64,000 nt of DNA. It comes from Phytophthora colocasiae. Taxonomy: Eukaryota > Oomycota > Peronosporomycetes > Peronosporales > Peronosporaceae. The notes below the pieces were generated by a model, which searched no databases, had not been told where the DNA came from, and saw only the letters and a program-made list of their open reading frames with translations. The stretch spans positions 1 through 64,000 of the forward strand of contig JAGKQI010000079.1 of assembly GCA_018806915.1 (NCBI GenBank), given 5' to 3'. Below are positions 22,153 through 34,420 of this stretch, piece after piece. A program made the position numbers and the translations under genes. Each line of letters opens with the position of its first letter. Position 1 is the stretch's first letter.

Positions 22153-23832
22153 ATGGCCTTCCAAGCTCCAACTCCAACGGGAACTTCCGCCAACAAGATC
22201 AAGTCGCCCGACAGCTACTTCGATCTCAAAACTCCAGACGAAATTGATGGTGACATCGAGAGTGGAGCTCTGCGTTCTGGTGGTGCGCCTTCCATTTGGT
22301 CACTCCGTAACATCGGTGTCTTGGTGAGCTTCTGCTGCGTCACCATCGTCTACGGAATGAGTCTGAGTATCCTGTACGCCGTCATGAACAATTACTTGTA
22401 CATGTCCGGATTACTCGTCGCAACGGCGAAGGCTTTAATCAAGATCCCTCGTGTCCTTCGCGTATTCCTGTCGGCATTCTCGGACATCTACCCGATCTTT
22501 GGCTATCGTCGTCGCCCGTACATGATCATCGGCTGGAGCGTTGCATTCATCGCTTGCTTCATCATGGCAGTCATTCCACTTGGAGATCCCTACTACGAGG
22601 ACGCCTCGCTGGAAGATATCGACCTCGCCGACATGACTCCTGAACAACTGGCACTTGTGCATCCCGACGCCCCACACCGCGGCAACAAGTTCATCTTCCT
22701 CTTCATGGTCGCCAATTTGGGTGCTGTGATTGCCTACGGCCCGACGTATGGAATCTTCATCGAGCTGTCGCAACGTGAGCCTGAGCACACCCGTGGCCGC
22801 CTTCAAACGAACGTGTTCATGGTGCGCAACGCCCTCGCAATTGTGACGGCTTTCCTTACTGGCTTGTGTCTCAACAGTACCGAATACGGAGGCACCTTCT
22901 CCTGGACGATCGGGTTCAACGGCATCATGTGGATCTGCACTGCCGCGACTGCCATCACCATCCCGTTCTGCTGGTTCTGCGTCACTGAAGACAAGGTGGA
23001 GCAGACCAAGTCGATTTGCACCTTCTACAAGGAGATCTACGAGGTCATCCAGAAGGAACCGTTCTATCGTCTCTTCATCTTCCGCTTCTTCACTAAGATC
23101 TTCGCTTCGGTGTCCGTAACTGCGTCAAGTAACATTCAGTCCATCTACGCAGGAGTCACACCTCTTAACGATGGCATCGCTGCATGCATCAGCCAGTTCT
23201 TGGTTGTGGCTGGTCTCTTTTCGATCAAGAAATGGGGTCTTCAATGGAACTGGCAGTACTTGGCCATCTTCTCCCAACTCTTCGCAGTATTTGTCGACGT
23301 TTTCCCCACCTACTTCACCATCTGGAACGTTTTCCGTAGCCAATGGTTCTGGCTCGGTGTTCCGCTTCTTGATGACTTTGTGGGTGAGTTTGTCGACTAC
23401 GCCACTACAATCACTATGGTGGAGATTGCTGAGCCCGGGCGTGAAGCTACTTCCATGGGGTTCTTGGGCTCCATCACAGCTACAGCACAGCCGTTCGGCA
23501 CCGTGATCACCAAGTCAGTCGACAGCTACTTCGAGATTGGCCAGAAGGCCCTCAAGAGAGACGACCACGCCGTGCATATGGACCTCACGTATGCCTACAT
23601 CATCGCGTACGTGTTCAACATCGCGTAACATAACATGGCTTTCGCTTTCTTGCTACCGCGTCAAAAGCACGAGGCACAAGCGATGAAGCAGAACGGAAAC
23701 AAGAGTAAGTTCATCGGCACGGCCTGCGTTGCCATCTTTCTCTTCGCCGTGGCGTGGGCTATCATGACTCATCTCCTCTCGTTGTGGGATTCCACTTCGT
23801 GCCTGCGCATTGCTGGAGGCAGTGGCTGTTAA
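22153..23832 (+). CDS. BT1/folate-biopterin-type membrane transporter with an in-frame stop before the last helix
   Basis: Starting at the ATG 22153, the protein has about 11-12 hydrophobic segments. It has MFS-like loops (FSDIYPIFGYRRRPYMIIG after helices 2-3; GRLQTNVFMVRNALAI; LLDDFVGEFVDYATTI), typical of the BT1 transporter family expanded in oomycetes. Substrates of relatives include folates and pterins; here the substrate is unknown. A TAA at 23626-23628 stops the frame inside the final membrane segment (YAYIIAYVFNIA). The same frame then stays open to 23832 and supplies the rest of the domain (MAFAFLLPRQKHEAQ, then another membrane segment). Without readthrough the product is 491 residues and lacks the last one or two helices. 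The alternatives are a null allele, a sequencing error or readthrough. Confidence 0.82.
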
Positions 23833-24096
23833 ACATTGTTGGAAAAACTTGCGCTAACGAAATAATTTGCTGCAAAGCAAGAACTTTCGCACCATTGTGA
23901 TAAGTCCCTTCTTCATGTCAAGATTCAGTCAGCAAAAACATGATTACCCATCTTTATCAAGTTGCACTTACCTCGGCCTCAATCGGTTCATCTCGTCGCC
24001 TAGCTTGGTCTTGGAAGCGCGTTTGCCTCATTCTTTGAGGCGACAGTATACTATGATATACTTGTGAATAAGTCCTGTTCAAAGCTTCAGCTGGAA

Positions 24097-27033
24097 TTAT
24101 CCAATCGTTAAATATTTTGCTATGAGGTATCTGGCCAAGTCGTTCGCGCCACTACACAAGCGACATCCTTAGATTCATCACCCATTGAGACAACCATCTA
24201 ATACAGTAAACGTACCTTTGCTTGTAAATGAGTGACAAGTTGTACGCCGTTTCTCGACAGAGCAAGTACTCAGGGGGTACTTCGGGATTCTGCTCGAAGA
24301 ATCTTAACACTCGCTCGTACATTGGGATCGCCAGATGAAACAAACCCTGCAACAAAAATCACAAATACACTTAGTCATGAAGTACCACCGCTTTACCACT
24401 GGAGTCAAAAACCGTACCAGTTGCTGGTGGGCTCGACCAATGTTGTACCAGGCTTCAATATGACGGATTTCCGACGTGATATCGCTCGGAGCGGTAATAC
24501 GTGTGCGTTCATACTGCTGCAGGAACGCGAACGCTTTTGCCACCGTGTGCTGCCTGTCATTAATTGTTCGCTGCATGGAAGCCGAGAGGAATGCCAAGCC
24601 GATGCAGAAAAGCGTGAGCGGATCGTTCGGGTGTTTTTGATGAGCGAGCGTCAGCTCACCCACAGTCAGCGATGCGATGTCCCAGGCAGAAGACTGGTGA
24701 CCAGCAAGCAGAATAGCTGGATAGCTCTCAGGATCATCACGCAGCAGTTTAGCCAGAAACTTTTGGTGCCACGAAAAAACGCCAGTGATAGCTATCACGC
24801 GAGAGAACAAGTTCCAATAGCCCAGGTTGTGCGGGTCCTCCATGATATTTAAGCGCGCGCATTCGTATGCCATGCGGTTCTCCTTGAACTCTAGGGCAAT
24901 AACCAGTGCCAGGAAGCGTAACTCGAAGCGAAGCGTTGGCTTGGAAATTTTATCAGAAGTGTTCACATCCGTCAAAAGCTCGATAGCTGCCACATACTTG
25001 CCTAGCTCGGTCAGCGTCTGCGCGACATCAATTACCAAATTGTAGTATTGTTGCTCGCCAAGCGCTCGCGAGATTACAATCTGCTGAGCCACGCGCATTA
25101 CAATGCCCATGAACGACTCCCGTTGTTTTGCATCAGTAATATCCACCAGATACTGTGACTTCAACACCTGAAAGCCCATCGACTGTGCGTCGCTTTCTGA
25201 AATGACGTCTTGTGGCTCTGCCAGCGGGTTCTTCACGCGGCCAGATAACCGAAAAGACGTCTGGCTGAGAGAAGTGAGGATGATTGGGATTCCAACTTGA
25301 CAGAGCACTTCAGCCTCACCCGACAGCTTCTTCAGGTGACCGTATTCAATCAATAATTTTAAGCGAATACCATTCTCCATAGCATCCACAGACAAGGACG
25401 GGTCGTGAGCCATCTCCATCCTAGTTTGGACTTCGTCATCCTCTTCATCATCTGCTTCCTCTTCCAGCTCATCAGCATCACTGTCTCCCTTTTCATTGTT
25501 GTCGCCTTGTGCTGAGGCAGAATCTTGGTCCTTGTTTTTCCTCGAAGTGTTAATCCAATAAGGACGAATTGGCGGGCGCATCGTCTCCGGTAGATACTCG
25601 TTTAACAGCGTGATGCCTTCTGACGGACTGTTTTTCTTCCGTGTAGCTTGCATGGCCTGCAGCATCAACTCTGGATCCACAGTCAGGTCGGGTGACGAGC
25701 GCTGGTGTGCTAATGCTTTCTCGTAATATTCGACAGCAACGTCATAAAGTCCCAGGCGGTCATGACATGCGGCGAATTTAATCCAGATCTGCTCAAGGGG
25801 GAACTCCTTACGACCAAGCAGCTGCTGTAAAATGGCTGCAGCCTCTCGGTCCTGATCTCCTAACGCAATGTACGCATCAGCCACATCCAGGTACAAATCA
25901 CCAAAGACTTCCACGTCCTGAGCGAATAAATGTGTGAACATGGACTCCGCCGTAGCAAAATCTCGCTCGAAAAGATGGCAGATACCGTATTTCACCGCAA
26001 TATCGAGTGGCAAACCACCAGGATCGCCTTCCACCTGGTCAGGGTCTTGAGTGGAGGCATATCGAGCGTGCAGGTGGTGGATCACATCAATTGCTTCGCG
26101 ATACTTCTTCAGAGTAATATACAGATCAGCGAGCATATTCACAGCGTTAAGCTCGTACTTGGACACGTGCAGATTCCGCGACGGATCTAACGTAGCAGCC
26201 TTTTCAATGCACATTTTCAGGGCATCCACCGCCTCATCTTCCTGTTCATTGCAATGGTACGCCTCTGCAATCTGGATCCAGAGTGACAAGTCGTTCGGAA
26301 TCAACACCGTCAGCTTCTTGAATACCTCGGCAGCTCTTCGGTTATCCCCCTGTTCCCTACACAACTCTGCATAGCTGAAGAGTGCCTCCTTATCCTTCGG
26401 GTCTGCGCTACTAGCCTTTTTAAAGCAAAACAACGCTTGATCGAAATTCTTCTCATCTTTTGCAATACGTCCCACTCGTTTCCAGAGTTCCGCATCTTGT
26501 GGAGTCAACGTACAGGCGATCAGGAAGAACTGCAAAGCTTTAATCCTGTCCTGTCGGTCTTCATAGATCATACCCAGTGTATGATACGGATCTGGAATAG
26601 TCGGTGCTTTCTTAATAAAGTCCTTCAGCAGTGCAATAGCTTCATCGTATTGATGTGAAGCATACAACATGTTCGCTTCGCCCAGTACATTGGCCAATTC
26701 CGGTGGAACTTTCGTCGCTGTGACGCTGCGTTTGCCCGTCTGCCCGCCACGTCGACGTCGTCGTCCCTTCCTACCACTTCCTCGTCTTCTGCGCTTGCGA
26801 GACTTCCCCCATAGCTGACGTTCAATGTCTGAATCTTCTTCTTCTTCCTCCACTCCATTGTCATCTTCTTCACTGGACGGTGGTACGTACGCATCATCAC
26901 TCTCCTCCGCTGGCCCGTCAGAGTGTTGGTCATCGTCATCCAGCAAGTCCAACTGCGCGTCAATGCGCCCCACCTCGTCCTGCGAGAGGTCCTGAGCGCC
27001 CATTGCCGCCTCCAGTAGCGACCGGAACGACAT
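24097..27033 (-). CDS. TFIIIC TPR subunit (Tfc4/GTF3C3-like)
   Basis: The exons are 24418-27033, 24216-24346 and 24097-24151. Their lengths sum to 2802 nt, giving 933 residues in phase throughout. The N-terminus is acidic, then strongly basic (SRKRRRRGSGRKGRRRRR), and is followed by tetratricopeptide repeats such as ANMLYASHQYDEAIALLKDF and DPYHTLGMIYEDRQDRIKAL. A second TPR block lies after an acidic insert (near 25400-25500). The end LARYLIAKYLTIG is characteristic of the family. The protein is the scaffold of transcription factor IIIC that recruits TFIIIB to tRNA and 5S genes in the nucleus. The start lies 83 bp from the start of the divergent Spc24-like gene. Confidence 0.88.
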
Positions 27034-27116
27034 GATGCTAATGTGAACGATTGGTGTACAATTAGGACTATTTTTTGTATCAGATCCTAAATTATAGTCC
27101 GGATAGAATTTGAATT
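27034..27116. promoter_or_regulatory. Short bidirectional promoter region
   Basis: Only 83 bp separate the start codons of the TFIIIC gene (minus) and the Spc24-like gene (plus). Both transcripts must therefore initiate within or very near this AT-rich stretch. No specific element could be assigned. Confidence 0.55.
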
Positions 27117-28056
27117 ATGGAGGGAGGACAAGTTGCAGGCAATGAGCTGTCGTGGGCCGATGTGCAGGTGATCTGCGGCCAATTGGAAGGAATGTTCAAT
27201 GAAGACGCGTCCAGGGACGCAGCAAGACTGCGTGCGCTCTTACAGAAGCGCCAGGAGATCGCCAATACGCTCCAGAGCCGCCAGACCATGGCGCAAAGAC
27301 AACTTGCACGTACGTTCAGAGATATTTCTTAATCATTTTAGATGTTACAGATGAGGTTTTATTTATTTTGTATTGTTTCCAGATCTACGTGCAAACTTGA
27401 GCGAGTGGGAGACAAAGGAGAAGGAGGCCAAGCACCGCAATGAACAGCTACAGAAGAAACTGCAGGAGCTGGACGCAGCCAAGCGTGACATGGCTGTGCA
27501 GCTGGAACGCTCCCGTCTCAACGAACAATATCCTTACCAACCTATGAATTCTGTATTTTGTAGTGCTAGTGGTTGCATTTGAGCGGTGAAAGTTGTGTGT
27601 TTCCTTGACCTGTTTTGGATTTTTACGACTTCGAAGCAATCTCTGGACGTGCTGTTGGACAAGTACGAAGAGGCCAGACAGGACCTGCTACAGTATAACG
27701 CTGCCCACCAAGATGAGATCCCAGCGGCAAAGTACGTATGAATGCGCTAATGAAAAAAGTGTACGATGAGCTGCTAATGCGTTTTGTGATGCCCAGGAAC
27801 CAAATGAGTCTCTACGCTTCGGTTACAGGCATTCGATGGGACTTCAGTGGCGAGCAAATTGCTGGCGGTAATGTGTTGATTTATCTGAATGAAGCTTGTG
27901 TCAGATCTGACGGTTGTTGCTGCAGACATTCACGTGCCAGCAAAGCAGAAGATCGTCCGATTCGAGGTCGACCCTACCACCGACCATTTCAAAGCTGCAA
28001 ATGCGCTTTGGGACAAGATCGACGAAGCTTTCGACGACATCGACAACGATCTGTAG
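27117..28056 (+). CDS. Spc24-like kinetochore protein, five exons
   Basis: The exons are 27117-27309, 27383-27552, 27637-27731, 27797-27867 and 27905-28056. They total 681 nt, or 226 residues, in continuous phase. The N-terminal two thirds form a coiled coil (RLRALLQKRQEIANTLQSRQ, then EAKHRNEQLQKKLQELDAAK). The C-terminus carries an RWD-like fold with NQMSLYASVTGIRWDF and KIVRFEVDP, the pattern of Spc24, a subunit of the Ndc80 complex that links microtubules to the inner kinetochore. The third intron donor and the second acceptor (TTCGAAG) are the weakest junctions. The short length and the coil-plus-RWD layout fit Spc24 better than Spc25, but the paralogue choice is by pattern only. Confidence 0.75.
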
Positions 28057-28196
28057 ACGGAAATGTACATTGACCAATACTCAATACATTGCTGCGCATA
28101 CATTTTATTTGTAGGACGATTTTTATAGTTTCCGTCCTGCAAAGAATTTTCTCTTTAGCCAATCACGTTCGAGTTTAGAGAAGGGGACACGAGGAC

Positions 28197-29984
28197 ATGG
28201 CGATGACGACGGGGGAGGATCTATGGCAGCAGATGCTGCGCGACTGCTCTGTGCGGTCCAAGCTGCCGGTAGCCAACCTGTTGGTGGTGGGTGACGCGGA
28301 GAGCGGCAAGTCGGCGCTACTGACGCGTCTGGATGAAGCCAAGTTGGTCCCAGCAGAGTCGGCGGACGAATCTCACGCTGTAGATACCTTACTGTCCTTC
28401 AAGACGCTGGACGTACTGGACCCACGGGCCAAGGAGAGCGGTGGTGATGTCTCTGGTGGGGTAATAATAATAATTATGAGCTAAATAGTTGAGTTTTAAC
28501 CTTTTAGATGTTGACGATATTCTGTAGAGGACGTCATGGCGCACATTGGGACGTGGAGTCTTAATGACTTGAGCCTTAAGGACCTGATTAAGATCGCTGT
28601 CAAACCCCAGACGCTGCAGAAGGTGAGAATTGTTATAAAAGAGGATAAAATAATTGATTCTAATCGTTGAACACTTTTTTTCTAGACGGTGGTAGCCATT
28701 GTGCTGGATCTGTCGCGACCCTGGACGATCAAAAGCTCGCTGGAGCAGTGGCTATCAGCTCTGGAAGGCCAGTTGTTGGAGCAGATCAACCAGCTCACCC
28801 CTGAAGCTAGGATCGAGCTGTACTCGGCTATCAAGCAACATATTCTCTCTTATGAGGACCCGGTAAGGGAGATACAATTAAAACGGGTGATGACTGTGGT
28901 GCTCATGATGAAGTTTATATTGTTCAGAGTGTTGATCACTCAGCTCCGACGCCAATGGACACATCTATCAGTGAATTTGTGCGTTGAACTGTTTTTCTTA
29001 TTGTCAGATCGATACTTACGCATTTATTTGTTGTAGATGGAGGAAGGCGTGCTATCGAAGAACCTGGGTGTGCCTCTAGTGCTCGTTGTGGCTAAAGCTG
29101 ATGTAATGTGGCGTTATTGGTAAAAAAAAAAGTTGCGGTATTGATTACTTACAATTGCTGTATATCGTAGTTGCGCCCAGAAAACTCGGTCAAAATGGAC
29201 TACATCGAGTATACACTCCGCCAGTTCGCGATTCGATGTACGATTACTAAAATGTCATGCTACAAGGTGTTTTCATCTAATTAACGCGTCATTGTTTTAC
29301 AACGATAGACGGCGCTTCGGTGGTGTTTACATCTGCGAAGACTGGAACCAACGTGGACACTCTCCGCAAGTATATCCTTCACCGCGCATTCCCATCCCAG
29401 TTCAAGTTTGCAGAACCACCGCAGCTTGTCGATCACAACAGCATCTTCATCCCGTCAGGCTACGACTCGTTTGAGTTGGTGAACCAGAGTCTTGTGGGGT
29501 CTCAGGCTCGTTGGCCAACTGACAAACCATTCGAGAAAATCGTTCCTTCTCCGACAGAAGACACAGAGGAAGCTGCCACGGCGCTCGCAGCTGACATCCG
29601 TATAGACAGTCACGACCAGTGGCTGGAGAAGCTGGAGAAGGCTGCTGGTGCTGGTCTGGAAGAATTACAGAAGCAAAGCATCGAAGCCAGCAAGAAGGCG
29701 GAACAGGCAGCAGTCGCTCGTCGGGCCGCTGCTGATCGCCGCAAGCGTGAGGAGAAGGACGTGAGCTCGAAACATCTGCAGAACTTCTTTAACAACCTGC
29801 TAAGTCGGCCGGAGAAGACCCGATCGTCTAGATCGATGAGCGACAAAAAGGTAATTGCTCTGCATTGTCAGTGTACTGTGACTACATACTAATGGTTCTA
29901 ACTAATGCTGGTGCCTTTTGTGTTTCTAAGAAGGAAAAGAGTGAAAAGTCTCTGGGTGAGGAGGTCAAGCCTTCTGCCGTTTAA
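28197..29984 (+). CDS. Dynein light intermediate chain, eight exons
   Basis: The exons are 28197-28455, 28528-28622, 28686-28862, 28928-28978, 29037-29102, 29171-29237, 29309-29850 and 29931-29984. All join in phase. A Ras-like domain opens the protein, with a P-loop in VVGDAESGKSALLTRL. Its NKxD-like element is VVAKAD (near 29090) and the G5-like element is VFTSAKTG. The tail is a Lys/Glu/Ala-rich helix (KKAEQAAVARRAAADRRKRE), as in light intermediate chains that bind cargo adaptors. The protein stabilises the dynein heavy chain in cytoplasmic or intraflagellar motors. The first intron uses a weak GTGGGG donor, chosen because it alone keeps phase. Either the cytoplasmic or the IFT-dynein form is possible. 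Confidence 0.85.
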
Positions 29985-30146
29985 AACCGATCAGCAGCAA
30001 TTGCACGTTACTTGATGAGGTTTTGAATCTGCTGGAAGGAACTCAGCCTCACTTACAAAATCGATGGCATGTTTGTCAAAACCACGAGGCCTTATTGTTG
30101 AGAATAGTGCGTGAATAAACCACGGCATCTCTAAACTGTCAGTTTG

Positions 30147-32410
30147 TTATGTACTTCCGCTTCTACTGCGATCTACACTGTGGAGCGACTCGCGGTTGTG
30201 AGTACTATGTCGTGAGTCTGGTCGAACTGGTGACTGTGTGAAAAGCATCGAGTTGATGCTATGGATGGGCGTGGGGGAGTTTAGTGCCATGTGAATGGAC
30301 TGGCGTCGTTCCTGAACTCGAGACAAACGCCCTTGTGTGGCCTTGAGCATCTCGACTAAGCGCTGAATCTCCTCCAGATTGATGTTCATGGTGTCCAACT
30401 CGCTGTCAACAGCAATACCATCCTCTGTTTGGACGGAACCACCCCGAACGAGCTTGCCAGGCTTGTTACTGGAGCCCAAAGACGACAAGGACGGAGCTGG
30501 AGGTTTATCATCTGCAGCTCCATCCACAAAAGATTGATTCGTAGTCCCTCCAGGACCAGGAACTTCAACGATACTGCTGACGTCCACAGCATGCGCATTA
30601 TCCAGGACTTTTACATTGTAAAGCCTTGCTTTAAGCCGCGTATCAAGTCTGCGCTTCTCGGCTTCCGCGAAGAGCCGGTCGTGGATATGAGGGTAAGCGT
30701 CAAAGATTTCCTCAGCATCCGCTCTCTCCAAGGATTTCAACTCGCAGAAAGTGCCTGCTATCACTGTACACGAGCGTGTCATGTGTCGTAGAAGACCGAT
30801 TTCCCCGAAGAAACTGCCCTGCTTGAGCACCGCGAGTAAACCTTCGTTGTCCGGAGAGATCACTTTGACTTTTCCCCGACTAATGATGACCATGGAGTTA
30901 GCAGGGTCTCCTTTGTGAAAAACCACATCACCTCGCATGTAAAGCTGAGTCTTCAATCGCATAACGCACGCAGCAAGACAAGAATCGGAGCAGTCTTGAA
31001 ACAGGGGCACAGTAGCGATGAGGTTTCGATGAATGAATAGCGCAATTTCAGTGCGTAAAGCCGGTGACAGGTCTTCGTCCTCGTAAATGGCTTTCTCGTA
31101 GCGGTCGGACGTGTTTTTCATGCGCCAAAGTGTGTCGTAATAGTTTCTAGCGGCTTTGCGTAGCTCACGGGGCACGTGTAGCGCTTTGAGGTCGCTCATT
31201 ACCATTCGAACCTTTTCCTGGTACTGTAGAGCACGCGAACTCGAGCCAATTACACCAGCGGTGATACTTGCAAGTGTCAAGCATTGGAATAAAAAACCGA
31301 CAACGCCGAAGAGGGCTGCTAAGAACTGCCACTCGGGATCGACAGTAGCTGCTGAGATGTTGAGCATCAGAAGAACAGCTGAGTAGAAAGCTTCGTTGTA
31401 CGCAAGTTGTGGGTCCTCTACGTCTGTCAACCCCAACATTGGACCAGCCCAGAGACAAGCAACCCAATGGATGATGGAGATATAGCACGCAAATACTTGG
31501 GCAGCGTACGCAAACTTCATATACTTCCTACAAATAAAAGATTGAGAATGGTAACAAAAAATATACTGGAGTGATGGACTTACTGGACAAATTTGATGAT
31601 TCGAGCGACTCGAAAGAGTTTCTGAAAAATGAAGTTAGTCTAAGTGTGTTAGTGATTTTTGCTCCAACCGTACCGGGACTTTCATGTATTTAACCGATGC
31701 TTTGAAAGCTTTTCGTTCCACACTGGATATGCCGGTAGAGTTGAAGCTTACAATGTACTCAACTGGTATCGAGCCGATGAGATCCACAATAAGCCAACTC
31801 TGCCACAAGTGATTATTGTTGTGGGTTAATTAACGCCAAAGGAACTCGAAGTCAGCAGTGACTTACTTTAATGTAATGTTTGGCAACCAAGCGGCTGTCC
31901 ATGATGACTTCCGTGTCTTTTACGTATCCTGTCCTACAATACAAGAAGATGTTAGACTTTTCTTCACTCAGTCATAATTTCTGAATGAAGACTTAACCGA
32001 AAGTTCAAAACCACATCAAGGAGATAAATCGCGTCGGTGATCTTGTTGAAGGCGAACCAATACCAGAGATCACTGTCGCCAAACGCGATCGTATATGGTA
32101 CCCGCCAAATGAGCAAAACAGTCGTGATAGCAAGAAGAAGATCCCAGATATAACGAAATAGCGAGTCGGGTAACAACATGTACTTGTGCGTCAAGTTGGA
32201 ACGGGCAAGACGGACTAGGCGCTCGTGTTCCGCCACTCGGAGTGAAACTCGGTTTGATGCTGGCACCACCTCAGCACGAGTACCTCCCAACGCAGCGACC
32301 CACATTCGACCTGGTTTAATGTGACTGTCTCCATTGATACTAGGTCCAGTGGCTGCCACAGCGGCACGAGGTCTGGCAGCACTTTTGATTGCGTTCCACC
32401 CTTTACCCAT
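30147..32410 (-). CDS. Six-helix ion-channel protein with cyclic-nucleotide-binding domain, atypical pore
   Basis: The exons are 31998-32410, 31867-31933, 31674-31799, 31584-31621 and 30147-31527. They sum to 2025 nt and 674 residues in phase. Start MGKGWNAIKSAARPR. Membrane helices begin near residue 90 (LFRYIWDLLLAITTVLLIW) and include an S2-S3-like region with DVVLNFRTGYV. A short S4-like block KLFRVARIIKFV is followed by S5 (VFACYISIIHWVACLWAGP). The cyclic-nucleotide-binding fold is clear (MRGDVVFHKGDPANSMVIIS, then GSFFGEIGLL, then RSCTVIA). The layout is that of CNG/HCN/KCNH channels in the plasma membrane. The pore segment reads FYSAVLLMLNISAATVDP, without the GYG or GFG potassium filter, so ion selectivity cannot be predicted. 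Confidence 0.85.
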
Positions 32411-33462
32411 GGTGACGGACCTGCACACTCGTTTCCTCTTCAACGAATGCACAAGTGATCTCTAAAAAGAGTCTCCAGCTATTTCAGTAATACACGTACG
32501 ATAACGGATAACCACATACGTGAGCACCAGCAAATAATAATGTCACCAAATTTAAGAATCACGTGTATCAACCGATCGCTTACAAGCAGGCGTGCGCGTA
32601 CATTTGCTCGATTTCATGGCTGTACTTGTCCTCCACCACCGACCGCTTCACCTTCATGGTTGGAGTAAGTTCGTTGCCGTCAAGTGAGAAGTCGCGTGGG
32701 ATGATGAAGAACTTCTGCACTTGTTGAGCACGCGAGGCTGCTTGAGCATTAGCACGCGCCACCCCTTCTTCGATATGATTCTGGAATTTCTCGCACATCT
32801 GAGCTTCTGTGACTGTTGTTGCACTACTGCCGATCTCCTTCGCCACAGCTAAAGCCACTTTATCCAACTGATCAGTTGGTGATCCAGTAGCGTCGGGCTC
32901 AACTCGAAGGGAGCAAAGGAACGTGAGGAACTTGCGCTTTTCACCGATAACCACCACATTGGCGAGAACTGGTAGCTCAGCTTTGAGTGCGTTCTCGATC
33001 AAAACGGGAGGAATATTTTCACCACCAGACGTGATGATGATCTCCTTGATACGTCCAGTAATGGATAGGAATCCATCCTGGTCAATCTCACCAACGTCGC
33101 CCGAGTACAGCCAGCCCTCGTCATCCAGTGTGGCTTTAGTCGCGGCTTCGTTTTTTAAATATCTCATGAAAATGTGGCGGCCCGTGTACTGGATCTCGCC
33201 GGTTTCTGGGTCAATTCTCGTGCGAGTACCGTCCATTTCCGGTCCGACAGAACCGATTTTCCACTTGTCCGCAGTGTTGATCGAGTGGGGCCCTGTGCAC
33301 TCAGATTGACCAAACAACTCATACAGCGGGATGTTGAGCGTACTGAAATAGCGAATGACGTCCGGTGAAATCGGTGCCGCGCCAGTCAAGAACGTGGTGC
33401 ACTCGTCCAGTCCAAGAGCAGTGCGTACTTTTCCCAAAAGCAGGTAATCTGCAGCCCAGAAG

Positions 33463-34420
33463 CAGGGCTCTCCAAATAAGTAGGGATTAGGGATTGACGG
33501 GGCTGGAGGCGTCTCAATCCCTTATTGATGAACGTACCCTTAATTGACAATATTATTGTCAACTTCAACTTATAAGATACTATAAAGATCCGGTAAGAGT
33601 CGAGGAGTAAAGCAGTCCTCGAAACCTCTCCCGGTGGGCGTTATACCGTGCCGGGGACCACAGCCACTCTCATGCTGGCATTTCCGATTTTGCGAACCAA
33701 GTCCAACACTCTTCTACTCAACTTCTTCACCCTCGTCATCCATGGCTACCTTAGACCCTGGTCTCTCGAACAAGGAGATCTGTTCGTTGATGTATCGAGA
33801 CCAAACAAGCGGAGGAAGAACCTGCAATGGATGCAACACCTTCATCTTTCAGGACCGAAGTCGCGGCTATCATAACCTCATCTCGCATCTGCGGCGCCAC
33901 CCAGACTATGAGCGAGTGCTGGAGCGTTGCGTTCGACAACGAATCCCCGTCACTATGGACATGTTTGTCCGCACCGCTGGCTAGACTCAAGAAGTGATTG
34001 AGTCGATCAACATTCGAGCTGCACTGCGCGTAAAGGAGGCATCAATATACTCGGATATCACGTGGCTGCCAGCCACTTCGGTACAAGTAGAGCGTCTTTT
34101 CTCCAAGATTAAGTGCATGCTGGGGTATCTTCGGAAAAGCATCAGTCATGAGACGCTCGAGACCTTACTTTACCTGAAGATGAACTGGGACTTAGTGACG
34201 GACGAAGTGATTTCGAACGCCGTGAAACGCGCAGTTGAGGACGACAACGAAGAAGAAGCAGATCTCTAAAACCGTAGTTCTTAATCTGTAAGAAGTAGAT
34301 AGAGACCCCCTTTTCAATAATTGCGTAAGTGCCAAATATTGAGATGGCCGCTCCCTCCCTTATTGTCCCCCTACAATAATACCCCTTTTTCAATAACAAT
34401 ACATTTTTGGAGACCCCTGC
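33463..34420 (+). mobile_element. Non-autonomous hAT derivative inserted in the acyl-CoA synthetase gene
   Basis: This 958-bp element is bounded by the 8-bp duplication CCCAGAAG at 33455-33462 and 34421-34428. The left end reads CAGGGCTCTCCAAATAAG; the right end read inward is GCAGGGGTCTCCAAAAATG. It is nearly identical to the outer parts of the element at 13061 but carries two internal deletions. One joins the sequence after MDMFV to GCTGGCTAGACTC and the other lies just after it. An N-terminal BED fragment (33742-33984) and the hATC end (33994-34269) remain. It cannot encode a working transposase and would need one in trans. Confidence 0.9.
33742..34269 (+). pseudogene. Deleted hAT transposase fragments
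   Basis: Two open pieces remain from the transposase of the full-length relative. The first (ATG at 33742) keeps the BED finger ligands and ends by a stop 33982-33984 right after the first deletion. The second (33994-34269) keeps the hATC block (SVQVERLFSKIKCMLG, LETLLYLKMNWDL). The RNase H-like core with its catalytic acids is missing. The remaining sequence is about 98 percent identical by eye to the full-length copy. Confidence 0.85.
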
